NCBI GenBank assembly: GCA_965220185.1
Contig: OZ244807.1
Span: 1,364,001-1,428,000 of the forward strand
Reading direction: 5' to 3'
Length of the DNA: 64,000 nt
Source: Azotimanducus sp965220185
Lineage (GTDB): Bacteria > Pseudomonadota > Gammaproteobacteria > Pseudomonadales > Azotimanducaceae
The first letter of the stretch is position 1. Each line of letters begins with the position of its first letter. The position numbers and the translations under genes are program-made. Below, piece by piece: positions 42,310-50,064 of this stretch. Under the pieces are notes generated by a model. It worked only from the letters and a program-made list of their open reading frames with translations, was not told where the DNA came from and did not search any database.

Positions 42310-43550
42310 ATCAACCCACGGGCGGCGACGCCGCCAATCTGCCACGCGGCTTCCTGCTGCTCGTCGCTGCCATGGTGGCGATCTCCCCAATCGCTATCGA
42401 CGCGTACTTGCCTGCCATGCCGACGATGGCCTTGGACTTCGGCGTCGGCATTGTTGAAGTCAATCACACGTTGAGCCTCTATCTTGTGGGCTTTGCCCTC
42501 GGCCAGCTCATTGGCGGGCCGATTTCGGATCAGATTGGGCGCAAGCGCGTGGCGATGTGTGGCCTTGTGGTATTTATCATCACCACCCTCATCATCGTTT
42601 TTTCGACGCGCATCGAACATGTGCAGGCACTTCGCTTCGTGCAGGCTGCTGGCGGTGGTCTCTGCGCCGTTGTGTGCATGCCCATGGTGCGCGACGCCTA
42701 TCCTGCTCGCGAAGCCGTGCGCAAGTTTCCAATCGTCTTCATGGTCATGCTGATTGCGCCACTCTTGGCGCCGATGATTGGCAGCTTGCTGCTGCCATTG
42801 GGCTGGGAGTCGATCTTTGTATTTCTCGGGCTATACGGCGTGTTCGCGCTGATTGCATTCACGAGGATTCCTGAAACAGCACCGAATCCGGGCCGGCACA
42901 TTTGCTGGCAGGCGATTCTGCCGCAGTACGTTTCAGTGCTGACCCGACGCATTCAAGGCAGGCCGGTGCCGCTCATGTACATCCTCGGCAACGCATGCAT
43001 TTCGTGTCTGATGTTCGTGTTCATCACCAATTCGTCGTTTATCTACCTTGAGTATTTCGCGGTCGGCGAGGCGATGTTCCCGTTCTACTTTGGTGCCAAT
43101 GTCGTGTCGATGCTGTGTTTCACCATGCTCGCAGCGCGCCTGATCCGGCGATTGTCGCCTGCGCTGCTTTTTCGCATTGGACGAGGCATTCAACTGCTGC
43201 TCTTCACCGCGTTCGCAGCGCTTGTCTTCGGCGCAGATGAAATTCCGGTGCTTTTGTTCACGCCTTTACTTGCGCTCGCCATGGGTGTCAACGGCTTGAT
43301 CGGGCCAGCGGTGTCCGGCCTCTACTTGACGCGCTTCAAACGCCTTGTCGGCAGCGCTTCATCGCTGATGGGCATCAGCGTGTTTCTCATGGGTGGTCTG
43401 CTTGGTGCCTTGTCTGGCTTTCTCCATGACGGTAGCTTGAGGCCGATGGTCTACACGATGATCGGCGGCATTGTCGTCGGCAATCTTATTGTGTCGGCCA
43501 TTCCGCGGCCTGACGGGGCGCTTGAAGAAGACGGTGCGGAAGGTTACTAG
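42306..43550 (+). CDS. MFS drug-resistance transporter (Bcr/CflA family)
   Basis: The 414-residue protein has 12 predicted membrane segments and the DHA1/Bcr signature ATG-type motifs (PIAIDAYLPAMPTMALDF; GQLIGGPISDQIGRKRV, motif A). Such antiporters export drugs or sulfonamide-like compounds using protons. It overlaps the hydratase gene as ATGA. The TAG stop lies in CTAGTGCTCCGTCAAA, a CTAG-family repeat end. Confidence 0.93.
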   Translation: MNQPTGGDAANLPRGFLLLVAAMVAISPIAIDAYLPAMPTMALDFGVGIVEVNHTLSLYLVGFALGQLIGGPISDQIGRKRVAMCGLVVFIITTLIIVFSTRIEHVQALRFVQAAGGGLCAVVCMPMVRDAYPAREAVRKFPIVFMVMLIAPLLAPMIGSLLLPLGWESIFVFLGLYGVFALIAFTRIPETAPNPGRHICWQAILPQYVSVLTRRIQGRPVPLMYILGNACISCLMFVFITNSSFIYLEYFAVGEAMFPFYFGANVVSMLCFTMLAARLIRRLSPALLFRIGRGIQLLLFTAFAALVFGADEIPVLLFTPLLALAMGVNGLIGPAVSGLYLTRFKRLVGSASSLMGISVFLMGGLLGALSGFLHDGSLRPMVYTMIGGIVVGNLIVSAIPRPDGALEEDGAEGY

Positions 43551-43562
43551 TGCTCCGTCAAA
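43547..43562. repeat. CTAG-family repeat end at the stop codon of the MFS gene
   Basis: CTAGTGCTCCGTCAAA begins at the MFS stop codon. TGCTCCGTCAAA is shared with the remnant at 39213-39232, and CTAGTGCTCC with hemC (35108-35117) and both 160-bp direct repeats. Confidence 0.5.
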
Positions 43563-43599
43563 CTAAAAAAGAGGTATCAGCGCGCCGACAAACGCCCAA

Positions 43600-44143
43600 T
43601 CAGTCATTGTCCCGGATGGCAATGCGCAGATGACGGGTCGGGTTGTACATGATGACGTGCAGGGAATTCTCCCCTTCGTCCTTGAACCCGTTTTCGCGCG
43701 GGGTTAGCGCGGCAGACACAAAGCCTTCGGCCTCGGTCATGTTGGTGCACAGCTTGAACGGGTGGCCGGTGGCGGGCCGCCAGCGGATGCCCTGAAGAAC
43801 GCCGCTGGCCCCGGCAACACCGTTGCTCAGGCAGTCTGTGGCGGTGGCGTCGCACTGGGTGGTGTCGAAAAACTCGGCGCAGAAGGGAATCTGGTATTCC
43901 CGGGGGGTCTCGGGACTGCCGAAATTGTCGCAGTTTTCCAGGAGGAACTGGACGACCACGCCGCTAACGAAGCCTTCTGTTGTCGGCATGCCCGGGAGCG
44001 GGAAGCCCTGGTATAGCTCGATGTGGGAGGCATTGCACTGCTCGGCCATCGCCGGGCTGGCCAGCAATGCCGGCAGCAGGACAGCCGCTAGTCTAGCGCG
44101 CGGGGGGGGGGGGGGGGGGGGGGGGATTATGTAAAGTGTTCAT
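43600..44143 (-). CDS. Small secreted cysteine-rich protein, phase-variable, currently out of frame
   Basis: ATG at 44143, after a good gggaga ribosome site, reads MNTLHN and then enters 24 consecutive C on the gene strand (44125-44102). In that frame a TAG follows eight prolines and AR. With 23 or 26 C the frame would instead run RARLAAVLLPALLASPAMA, a signal peptide cut before EQCN, then to the stop at 43600. The mature part of 147 residues has six cysteines (QCN, NCD, FCA, QCD, DCL, LCT) and no recognised family. The shorter ORF starting at MLASPAMA lacks most of the signal peptide. The pattern fits slipped-strand ON/OFF switching; a miscounted homopolymer is the main alternative. Confidence 0.75.
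44102..44125. repeat. 24-base homopolymer G (C on the coding strand)
   Basis: An uninterrupted run of 24 G begins six codons after the ATG of a secreted-protein gene. Tracts this long are unstable in replication. Two more or one fewer base restores the frame. Confidence 0.9.
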
Positions 44144-44196
44144 TTTTATCTCCCAAGTGGACTCAAGGGGTCCTAAAGTGAATCAATAAGGCTACT

Positions 44197-44205
44197 ACTA
44201 TACCA
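44197..44205 (-). promoter_or_regulatory. Extended -10 promoter for the secreted-protein gene
   Basis: On the minus strand TGGTATAGT (TGn plus TATAGT) lies 54 bases upstream of the start codon, with no strong -35 at 17 bases. A short stem (ggac cccttga gtcc, about 44161-44175) precedes the ribosome site and could affect translation. Confidence 0.4.
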
Positions 44206-44307
44206 GTCGCCTCTTTGGAAATGGTAAGTTCCCACATTTGTTCCCAACAGAGGGTGGGAGAGAAGCATCCGATACGTGCGGTTCGTCGGATAGTGGAAGC
44301 GTCGGCG

Positions 44308-44329
44308 GGCATAGTGTGAACACGCCCTA
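44308..44329. repeat. Dispersed 22-bp repeat, copy 2
   Basis: It matches 12848-12869 exactly over 22 bases. Here the sequence after the repeat is CTAA rather than CTAG. It lies between the secreted-protein gene and the DUF1214 gene, a 230-base stretch with no gene. Confidence 0.55.
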
Positions 44330-44377
44330 ATCCGGTGGCGCACATGGCTTCTGCCATCAAGTCCGATATGCGCAGAG

Positions 44378-45445
44378 TCACCTCGCCACCTCGCCGAGTT
44401 TCATTCTATTGAGTTCCGGCAGCGGGTGGGTGTCGGCGCCCACCCAACGCATGAGCATGAGGCCGCGCTCGTGGCCGAGCGTGATCAGATTGTTTCGAAG
44501 ACCCGTCACAGGCTGACGCGATACGTGGATTCTCACGCGCCCGTCATTGTCGAGAACGGCTGTGGACGAATTCAGGTGAACAGGGTGAAATCGGTAGTCG
44601 AGCGACTCCATCCACACATTCGTCAGTTGAAAATTCCACAACTCGCAGCGCGGCACGTCGGAGACGACTTGCAGCACATCATCGGTCGCGAGCTCCCAGA
44701 ATGCATAGATATAACAGATGTTCGGATCGCCGCCTGCGGCCTGAAAGAAGTGCTGATCTCCGAGATGGAAGCGATTGTGATGGTCGCGCTCAAAGTTCTC
44801 GACCCATCCGACAAACATGCTGGCGGTGCCCGCAGCGATTGCGCGCGCGCCCGATAGACACTGCTCAAGCTCATCAAGGCTGAGCGGTTGATAAGTCGGC
44901 GTGGCGTCGAGTCGGCGAATCGATAGGCGCGCTGGCGCTTCGCGGCTGCGGTCATCAAAAGTCTGTCGCACGAGCAGCAAGTTGCTTGTCGTTTTCATCG
45001 GCAGCCAGTTGCCCTCCACAGGCTCGCTCGACGCGACGATACGCACGCTTCCGTCCTCTGCCATCTGCAGCGCTGACTTGTCTAGCTCGCCGGTCGAGAC
45101 CATGCGCCCGTCAATGGCGTAGCGGTTCTCTTTGGTGCCGAAGCTCATGTAGCGCGCATCGCCAATCGTTCCTGTGATTTCATACTGGTAGTGCCCGTCC
45201 ACCGCGGCATTCAAATAGATGTTATCGGGATTGTCCGCGCCGACCTTGGCAGTTTCGTGCGCAAGGCTGTAGAAAGAGGGTTTTTCTGGGTTGCGGTGCT
45301 CAATCTGCATCTCAAGCCCAAGCCGCAAGAGGCGAGTCAGGTAGCGATAGCCTTCGGCGCGTTCAAGGTCGGTGCGCGCCGAACTTTCGACAAGCTCGCC
45401 AAGCTGCCGCAAGGAATCGCACCAGTTGTTCCACGCATCACGCAT
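44378..45445 (-). CDS. DUF1214 domain protein
   Basis: The 355-residue protein has C-terminal DUF1214 features (LWNFQLTNVWMESLDYRFHPVHLNSSTAVLDNDGRVRIHVSR). Proteins of this family are often paired with DUF1254 and include predicted enzymes or carrier-like proteins of unsettled role. The frame opens at 45508, but ATG at 45445 (MRDAWNNWCDSLRQL) overlaps the stop of a short SDR remnant by coupling TGATGC-like sequence and is preferred. No signal peptide is visible. Confidence 0.82.
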   Translation of the reverse strand: MRDAWNNWCDSLRQLGELVESSARTDLERAEGYRYLTRLLRLGLEMQIEHRNPEKPSFYSLAHETAKVGADNPDNIYLNAAVDGHYQYEITGTIGDARYMSFGTKENRYAIDGRMVSTGELDKSALQMAEDGSVRIVASSEPVEGNWLPMKTTSNLLLVRQTFDDRSREAPARLSIRRLDATPTYQPLSLDELEQCLSGARAIAAGTASMFVGWVENFERDHHNRFHLGDQHFFQAAGGDPNICYIYAFWELATDDVLQVVSDVPRCELWNFQLTNVWMESLDYRFHPVHLNSSTAVLDNDGRVRIHVSRQPVTGLRNNLITLGHERGLMLMRWVGADTHPLPELNRMKLGEVAR

Positions 45446-45602
45446 GCGACTTGCCCTGCGGTGCCATGTGCTGGCCACCGTTGGCGTCAAGCGACGCCCC
45501 GGTGACAACGTACGCGCCTTCTGATGCCGAGAGCCGTGCGAGCGCTTGACCCAAGCCCGGGGCGACGCCGCTCACCATGATGACTTTGTCTTTCAGTAGC
45601 AT
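45438..45602 (-). pseudogene. Short-chain dehydrogenase with internal deletion
   Basis: The 54-residue frame starts like an SDR (MLLKDKVIMVSGVAPGLGQAL) and jumps directly into a typical SDR tail (AYVVTGASLDANGGQHMAPQG). About 200 central residues, including the catalytic Tyr-x3-Lys, are gone without shifting the frame. It is an inactive remnant, but its stop is coupled to the DUF1214 start. Confidence 0.7.
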
Positions 45603-45639
45603 TGATTCGCTCTCGTCCGCAAACGCGCTTCAGTGTGCA

Positions 45640-47523
45640 TTAGGCGTGGTCGCCGCGCAAGCGAGCAACGTGCGCGCGCAACGTCTCGGCGCTCAGTCCT
45701 TCGGGATCAAGCGCTTCTCCGGCGACGATTGTGACGCGGCTCCAGATGCGCCCGGTGTTCTTGAACGTGCCGCCCTTGTGGCTGAAGAAGCTGCCCCACA
45801 GGCCTTGTAGCGCGAGCGGGACAGTCGGTACCGGCGTGGTGCTTAAAATGCGCTCCACGCCCTGCCGGAAAGTGTCGATCTCGCCATTTGTGGTGAGCTT
45901 GCCTTCGGGGAAAATGCACAGCAGGTCGCCCGCTTCAAGCCCCTCGCGTATCTCTTCGAGCGCTCGCTCGTAGATGTCGGCGTTCACGCGCGGCGACTCG
46001 ATGGGAATGGCGCGACCAGTGCGAAACACGAAGTTCAGCACAGGGATGTCGAATATGCGACCAAGCATGATGAAGCGCACCGGACGCGGCACCGAGCCGC
46101 CGATGATGAGCGCATCCACATAGCTCACATGATTGCAGACTAGCAGCGCCGCGCCTTTTTCCGGAATGCGGTCGAGCGATTCATGGGTGACGCGATACAT
46201 GGTGTGCGTGAGCGTCCAGATGAGAAAGCGCATGGCGAACTCAGGAACTTGGTAGAAGATGAAGCCCGCTACAGCGAGCGTGCCGATGGCGAGGGAAAGC
46301 AGCAGCGACGGGATGGAAAGATCGAGCACGCTCAGCCAGACAATGGCGCAGACAGACCCTAAGACCATGAAGAAGGCATTGATGATGTTGGTTGCGGCGA
46401 TGACGCGCGCCCTCGTCGCCTCCGGTGTGCGCGCCTGAATGGAGGCATAGAGCGGCACTTCGTAGAAGGCGGCGAACACGCCGAGCAGGAAGATGTCAAT
46501 GAGCAGTCGAGGCGTGCCGTCCGCATACAGAAAGGCGATGGCGCCGCGCGTTTCAACCGGCTCGAGTGCGTTGATTGCGAAGAACACGTCGATCCCCGCA
46601 AGGCTCAATCCAAGTGCGCCAAAAGGCACGATGCCGATTTCGATCTTGCGGCCAGAGAGCCGCTCGCATAGCAAAGACCCCACCGCAATCGACAGGGTGA
46701 AGACGCCGAGCAGGAGCGTCACCACAGTTTGATCGCCGTAGAGGTGCGTCTTGGTGAGATTCGGAATCTGCGCAATATAGAGGCCGCCCAAGAGCCAGAA
46801 CCAGGACACGCCGAGAATGGAGAGGAAAATGGGTTTGCGCGCTGTGGCAAGGCGGATGATCTCAAGCGTGTCCCGCACAGGGTTGAACATGCTGCCGGCA
46901 ACCTTGCCGGTCGGCTCAGCGGCGGGAATCTTGCGGCTCGCCAAATAGCCGATGAAAGCAGCCGCGAGAATCATCGCGAACAAGATGCCGTAGGCGGAAT
47001 CGAAGCGGCCGCCACCGACCGCCGTGCCGATGAGCGTGCCAAGCAGAATGGCGACGAAGGTGCCAAGCGCGACCATGGCGTTGCCGCCGACAAGCTCGGA
47101 TTCATGGAGGTGCTGCGGCAAGATCGAATATTTGAGCGGGCCGAAGAAGGCGGACTGCGTGCCGAGCAAGAACAGCGCCACGAGCATCAGCGGCACGCTT
47201 TGCGTGAAGAGCGAGAGGCCAGCGAGCGCGGCGACAAGAATTTCGGCGATTTTGATCATGCGTACGAGCCGGGCTTTTTCGTACTTGTCCGCCAAGCGCC
47301 CGGCAGTTGCCGAAAATAGGAAAAACGGCAGCATGAAGAGGCCGGCGGCGGCATTGACGAAGAAGTCGGTGTCCTCGCTTGCAATGAGACCGCCGTAGAC
47401 AAGGATGACAAGCATCGCCGAGCGGAACAGGTTGTCGTTGAAGGCGCCGAAGAACTGCGTGGTAAAAAGGGGCGCGAGCCGATTGCTGGCGAGCAGCGCA
47501 AACTGATTCAGACCTTGGCTCAT
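45640..47523 (-). CDS. MFS transporter fused to 1-acyl-glycerol-3-phosphate acyltransferase (LplT-PlsC)
   Basis: The 627-residue protein has an N-terminal MFS half of about 12 segments resembling the lysophospholipid flippase LplT (FFGAFNDNLFRSAMLV; LPQHLHESELVGGNAMVALGTF). The C-terminal ~200 residues are PlsC, with HX4D in NHVSYVDA and the substrate motif FPEGKLTTNGEIDTFRQG. Together they would flip and re-acylate lysophospholipid. Full-length Aas-type fusions add an acyl-ACP synthetase domain, which is missing here. The frame opens at 47619, but ATG at 47523 (MSQGLNQFALLASNR) fits homologs and avoids the divergent DUF503 gene. Confidence 0.88.
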   Translation of the reverse strand: MSQGLNQFALLASNRLAPLFTTQFFGAFNDNLFRSAMLVILVYGGLIASEDTDFFVNAAAGLFMLPFFLFSATAGRLADKYEKARLVRMIKIAEILVAALAGLSLFTQSVPLMLVALFLLGTQSAFFGPLKYSILPQHLHESELVGGNAMVALGTFVAILLGTLIGTAVGGGRFDSAYGILFAMILAAAFIGYLASRKIPAAEPTGKVAGSMFNPVRDTLEIIRLATARKPIFLSILGVSWFWLLGGLYIAQIPNLTKTHLYGDQTVVTLLLGVFTLSIAVGSLLCERLSGRKIEIGIVPFGALGLSLAGIDVFFAINALEPVETRGAIAFLYADGTPRLLIDIFLLGVFAAFYEVPLYASIQARTPEATRARVIAATNIINAFFMVLGSVCAIVWLSVLDLSIPSLLLSLAIGTLAVAGFIFYQVPEFAMRFLIWTLTHTMYRVTHESLDRIPEKGAALLVCNHVSYVDALIIGGSVPRPVRFIMLGRIFDIPVLNFVFRTGRAIPIESPRVNADIYERALEEIREGLEAGDLLCIFPEGKLTTNGEIDTFRQGVERILSTTPVPTVPLALQGLWGSFFSHKGGTFKNTGRIWSRVTIVAGEALDPEGLSAETLRAHVARLRGDHA

Positions 47524-47580
47524 GGAGCGCCAGCCTACAGGATTCTTTCTCGTAGAGGTATTAGGTAAGATGTTTGGGCT

Positions 47581-47862
47581 ATGCATATTTCGCTTCTTGT
47601 CGTCACCCTTCGTTTGCACGGCTGCGCTTCGCTCAAGGAAAAGCGCCGCCGGGTGCGAGGCGTGATGTCCAAGCTGGCAGCGTCGCCGAACTTGGCCGTG
47701 TGCGAGAGCGGTTATCAGAATGACCTCAAGACCGCTGAGTGGAGCTTTGTCTGCGGCGCATTAACGAGCGCGCTCGTGCAGCAGTCCTTTGATGTCGTTG
47801 AACGCAGCATTCTCGAGCGCGTGGACGGTGAGATCGTACATATCGAGCGCAGCTGGCTGTGA
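47581..47862 (+). CDS. DUF503 (YlxP-like) protein
   Basis: The 93-residue protein matches DUF503: ISLLVVTLRLHGCASLKEKRRRVRGVMSKL near the start and a VVERSILER helix later. The fold is ferredoxin-like in known members; function is not established. It overlaps the DUF815 gene by four bases (GTGA) and is divergent from lplT-plsC. Confidence 0.85.
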   Translation: MHISLLVVTLRLHGCASLKEKRRRVRGVMSKLAASPNLAVCESGYQNDLKTAEWSFVCGALTSALVQQSFDVVERSILERVDGEIVHIERSWL

Positions 47863-48731
47863 GCGAGGCGCCTATGGAAGCGCTTGCGCGACGCGCCCTT
47901 TCGCTTTTGCCGGAAGACAGCGTGGACTGGGCTAAGCATCGCGCTGCCTTGTGGTCGAGCGCTCTCGCCGGTGGCTATCTGCGCGCCTATGGCGAGCTCG
48001 CCCGTATTGCCCTCGACGATCTCAAGTGCATCGATCAGCAAAAATCAGTGCTCGTGCGCAATACCAAGCAGTTCGTCCTGGGTGCGCCCGCTAACAATGC
48101 GCTCTTGACCGGCGCGCGCGGCGCTGGCAAGTCGTCGCTCGTTCATGCGCTCTTGAATGCCTTCAGCGAGGACGGGCTGCGTCTCGTGCAGGTCGAAAAA
48201 GCGGCGATCAAGAGCTTGGCCGACCTCACCGCCAAGCTTAAGAATCTGCCATACCGCTTCCTCGTGATGTGCGACGACCTCTCATTCGATCTTGGCGACG
48301 ATGCCTACCGTGAACTCAAGAGCGCACTCGAAGGCTCGGTGTTCACGGCCTCCGAGAACATGCTCATCTATGCGACATCGAACCGTCGGCATCTTATCCC
48401 TGAGCGCATGAGCGACAACCTGGTGTCAAGCCATTCCGACGCTGGCGAAGTGCATCCTGGGGACGCGGTCGAAGAATCGCTGTCGCTTTCCGATCGGTTT
48501 GGCATTTGGCTGTCCTTCTATCCCTTTCCGCAGGACGAATATCTGACCATCGCCGAGCACTGGTTCACGCGGCTGGCCGAAGCCTATCGACTTGACTTGG
48601 CGTGGAGTGACAAAGTCCGCGCCGATGCCTTGCGTTGGGCGCTCGCGCGCGGTAGCCGCAACGGGCGCACGGCGCATGCCTTTGCCAAGGACTATGTGGG
48701 CGGCGAACTGGTCGCGCGCGCATCCTCCTGA
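47859..48731 (+). CDS. DUF815 family AAA+ ATPase
   Basis: The 290-residue protein has Walker A (LTGARGAGKSSLVHALL), Walker B (FLVMCDDLSFD) and sensor-type YATSNRRHLIPE, all diagnostic of DUF815. The AAA+ C-terminal lid is present (ARGSRNGRTAHAFAKDYVGG). Cellular role is unknown. The start is GTG, coupled to DUF503. The last 40 bases overlap the convergent CoA transferase gene. Confidence 0.9.
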   Translation: MSEAPMEALARRALSLLPEDSVDWAKHRAALWSSALAGGYLRAYGELARIALDDLKCIDQQKSVLVRNTKQFVLGAPANNALLTGARGAGKSSLVHALLNAFSEDGLRLVQVEKAAIKSLADLTAKLKNLPYRFLVMCDDLSFDLGDDAYRELKSALEGSVFTASENMLIYATSNRRHLIPERMSDNLVSSHSDAGEVHPGDAVEESLSLSDRFGIWLSFYPFPQDEYLTIAEHWFTRLAEAYRLDLAWSDKVRADALRWALARGSRNGRTAHAFAKDYVGGELVARASS

Positions 48732-49969
48732 AGAGAGTCCCTGAACTCAGGCGCGGCAATCGCGATGAGCCGCTCGCGTCGCGCTTGCAAAGACTGCCCT
48801 TTGAGCGTCGCCACGCCGTGCTCGGTGACGATCGTATCGACATCGGTTCTGAGCGCGGTCACGGGTGTGCCTTCGGCAAACCTCGACACGATGCGCGAGA
48901 CCGTTCCACCCTTCGCTGTGCTCGCAAGTGCGATGATCGACCTGCCGCCGGGAGAAAAGGTCGCCGCCCGCATGAAGTCCACTGAGCCGCCTGTGCCGGA
49001 CACTTGGCGTCCGTTGACCCGCTCGGCGTTCACCTGGCCGGTGAGATCGATTTCGATCGCGGAGTTGACTGAATGGAAATTTTCTAGTTGAGCGACGATG
49101 CGCGCATCGTGCGTGTAGTTGGCGCCTCTGAGGACAAATTCAGGTGTGTGGTGCAGCCAGTCGTATAGCGCTTGACTACCGATCGCCATGCAGGCGATGT
49201 GCTGGCCTTGATCGATGGTTTTTCGTCGGCCAGTGAGATTGCCGCGCTTGACGAGTTCCATTCCCGCATCATCGATCAAACCTGAATGCAGGCCGAGGTC
49301 GGAGTGCTCTTTGAGGCTTGCGAGCACCGCCGCCGGAATGGAGCCTATGCCCGTTTGCAGGCACGCGCCGTCGGGGATCAAGCTCGCGACATGCTGGCCG
49401 ATGGCGAGCGCGGCATCGTCAATCTTTGCTGGCGGCATTTGCGCGATGGGGTGCGAGGTGTTCACGACGAAATCGATCTCGTTCACGGCGATGCCTGGTG
49501 CGCTCGCTGGCGGACGAAGCGAAGCGTTTACTTCGGCCATGATCCGCTTTGAATTGTCGATCATGGCGTCAACAAAATCAAAACTGAATCCGTGCTTCGC
49601 CATGCCGCTTGCATCCGCCGGCGCGACTTGCAGCAAACACAGATCAAACCGCAGGGCGCGTGCGAAGTAGTCGTGCATCTGTCTCATGCTGATGGGGATG
49701 AACTCAAGCCGTCCGGATTCTGCCGCGGCTCGCAGGTGAGGCGCCATGAACGGTGTGCAGATGCGAGCGGTGTCGCTTAGTGACGAATAGTCGAAGTGGT
49801 TGAGGCCGCTCAAGGGGAATTGATAGAAGGTGACGCCTGCCGCCGCCTCCGGTGTCTTGCGAAGAAGCTCGATGAGGCCGGTCGGCTCACCGACACCGCC
49901 CGGCACTGCGATGCGCATGTCCGGACGAAGCATGTCCCGCAGGTCGCTCGCTGTGATCACTTGTGGCAT
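48692..49969 (-). CDS. Acetyl-CoA hydrolase/transferase family protein (4-hydroxybutyrate CoA transferase-like)
   Basis: The 425-residue protein has both CoA transferase halves: an N-terminal strand (MRIAVPGGVGEPTGLIELL), the glycine-rich GACLQTGIGSIPAAVLASL, and the C-terminal VTEHGVATLKG region carrying the catalytic Glu. Enzymes of this family move CoA between acyl groups such as acetate and 4-hydroxybutyrate; the specific acceptor is not decidable here. The starting ATG at 49969 is supported by length. Confidence 0.9.
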   Translation of the reverse strand: MPQVITASDLRDMLRPDMRIAVPGGVGEPTGLIELLRKTPEAAAGVTFYQFPLSGLNHFDYSSLSDTARICTPFMAPHLRAAAESGRLEFIPISMRQMHDYFARALRFDLCLLQVAPADASGMAKHGFSFDFVDAMIDNSKRIMAEVNASLRPPASAPGIAVNEIDFVVNTSHPIAQMPPAKIDDAALAIGQHVASLIPDGACLQTGIGSIPAAVLASLKEHSDLGLHSGLIDDAGMELVKRGNLTGRRKTIDQGQHIACMAIGSQALYDWLHHTPEFVLRGANYTHDARIVAQLENFHSVNSAIEIDLTGQVNAERVNGRQVSGTGGSVDFMRAATFSPGGRSIIALASTAKGGTVSRIVSRFAEGTPVTALRTDVDTIVTEHGVATLKGQSLQARRERLIAIAAPEFRDSLQEDARATSSPPT

Positions 49970-50064
49970 ATGCGCAGTTTCGCGGATGGTGACTTCATGG
50001 TAGCAGCGAGCGCACTGTAGAATGGCGGCCGGGCGACAAAGAACAGATCATTTTGGCAACCAAT

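Noticed and set aside
44200..44330. Possible group II intron 3' end (cgtgcggttcgtcggat)
   Set aside because: A domain V hairpin with its conserved stem and bulge could not be found, and there is no reverse transcriptase nearby.
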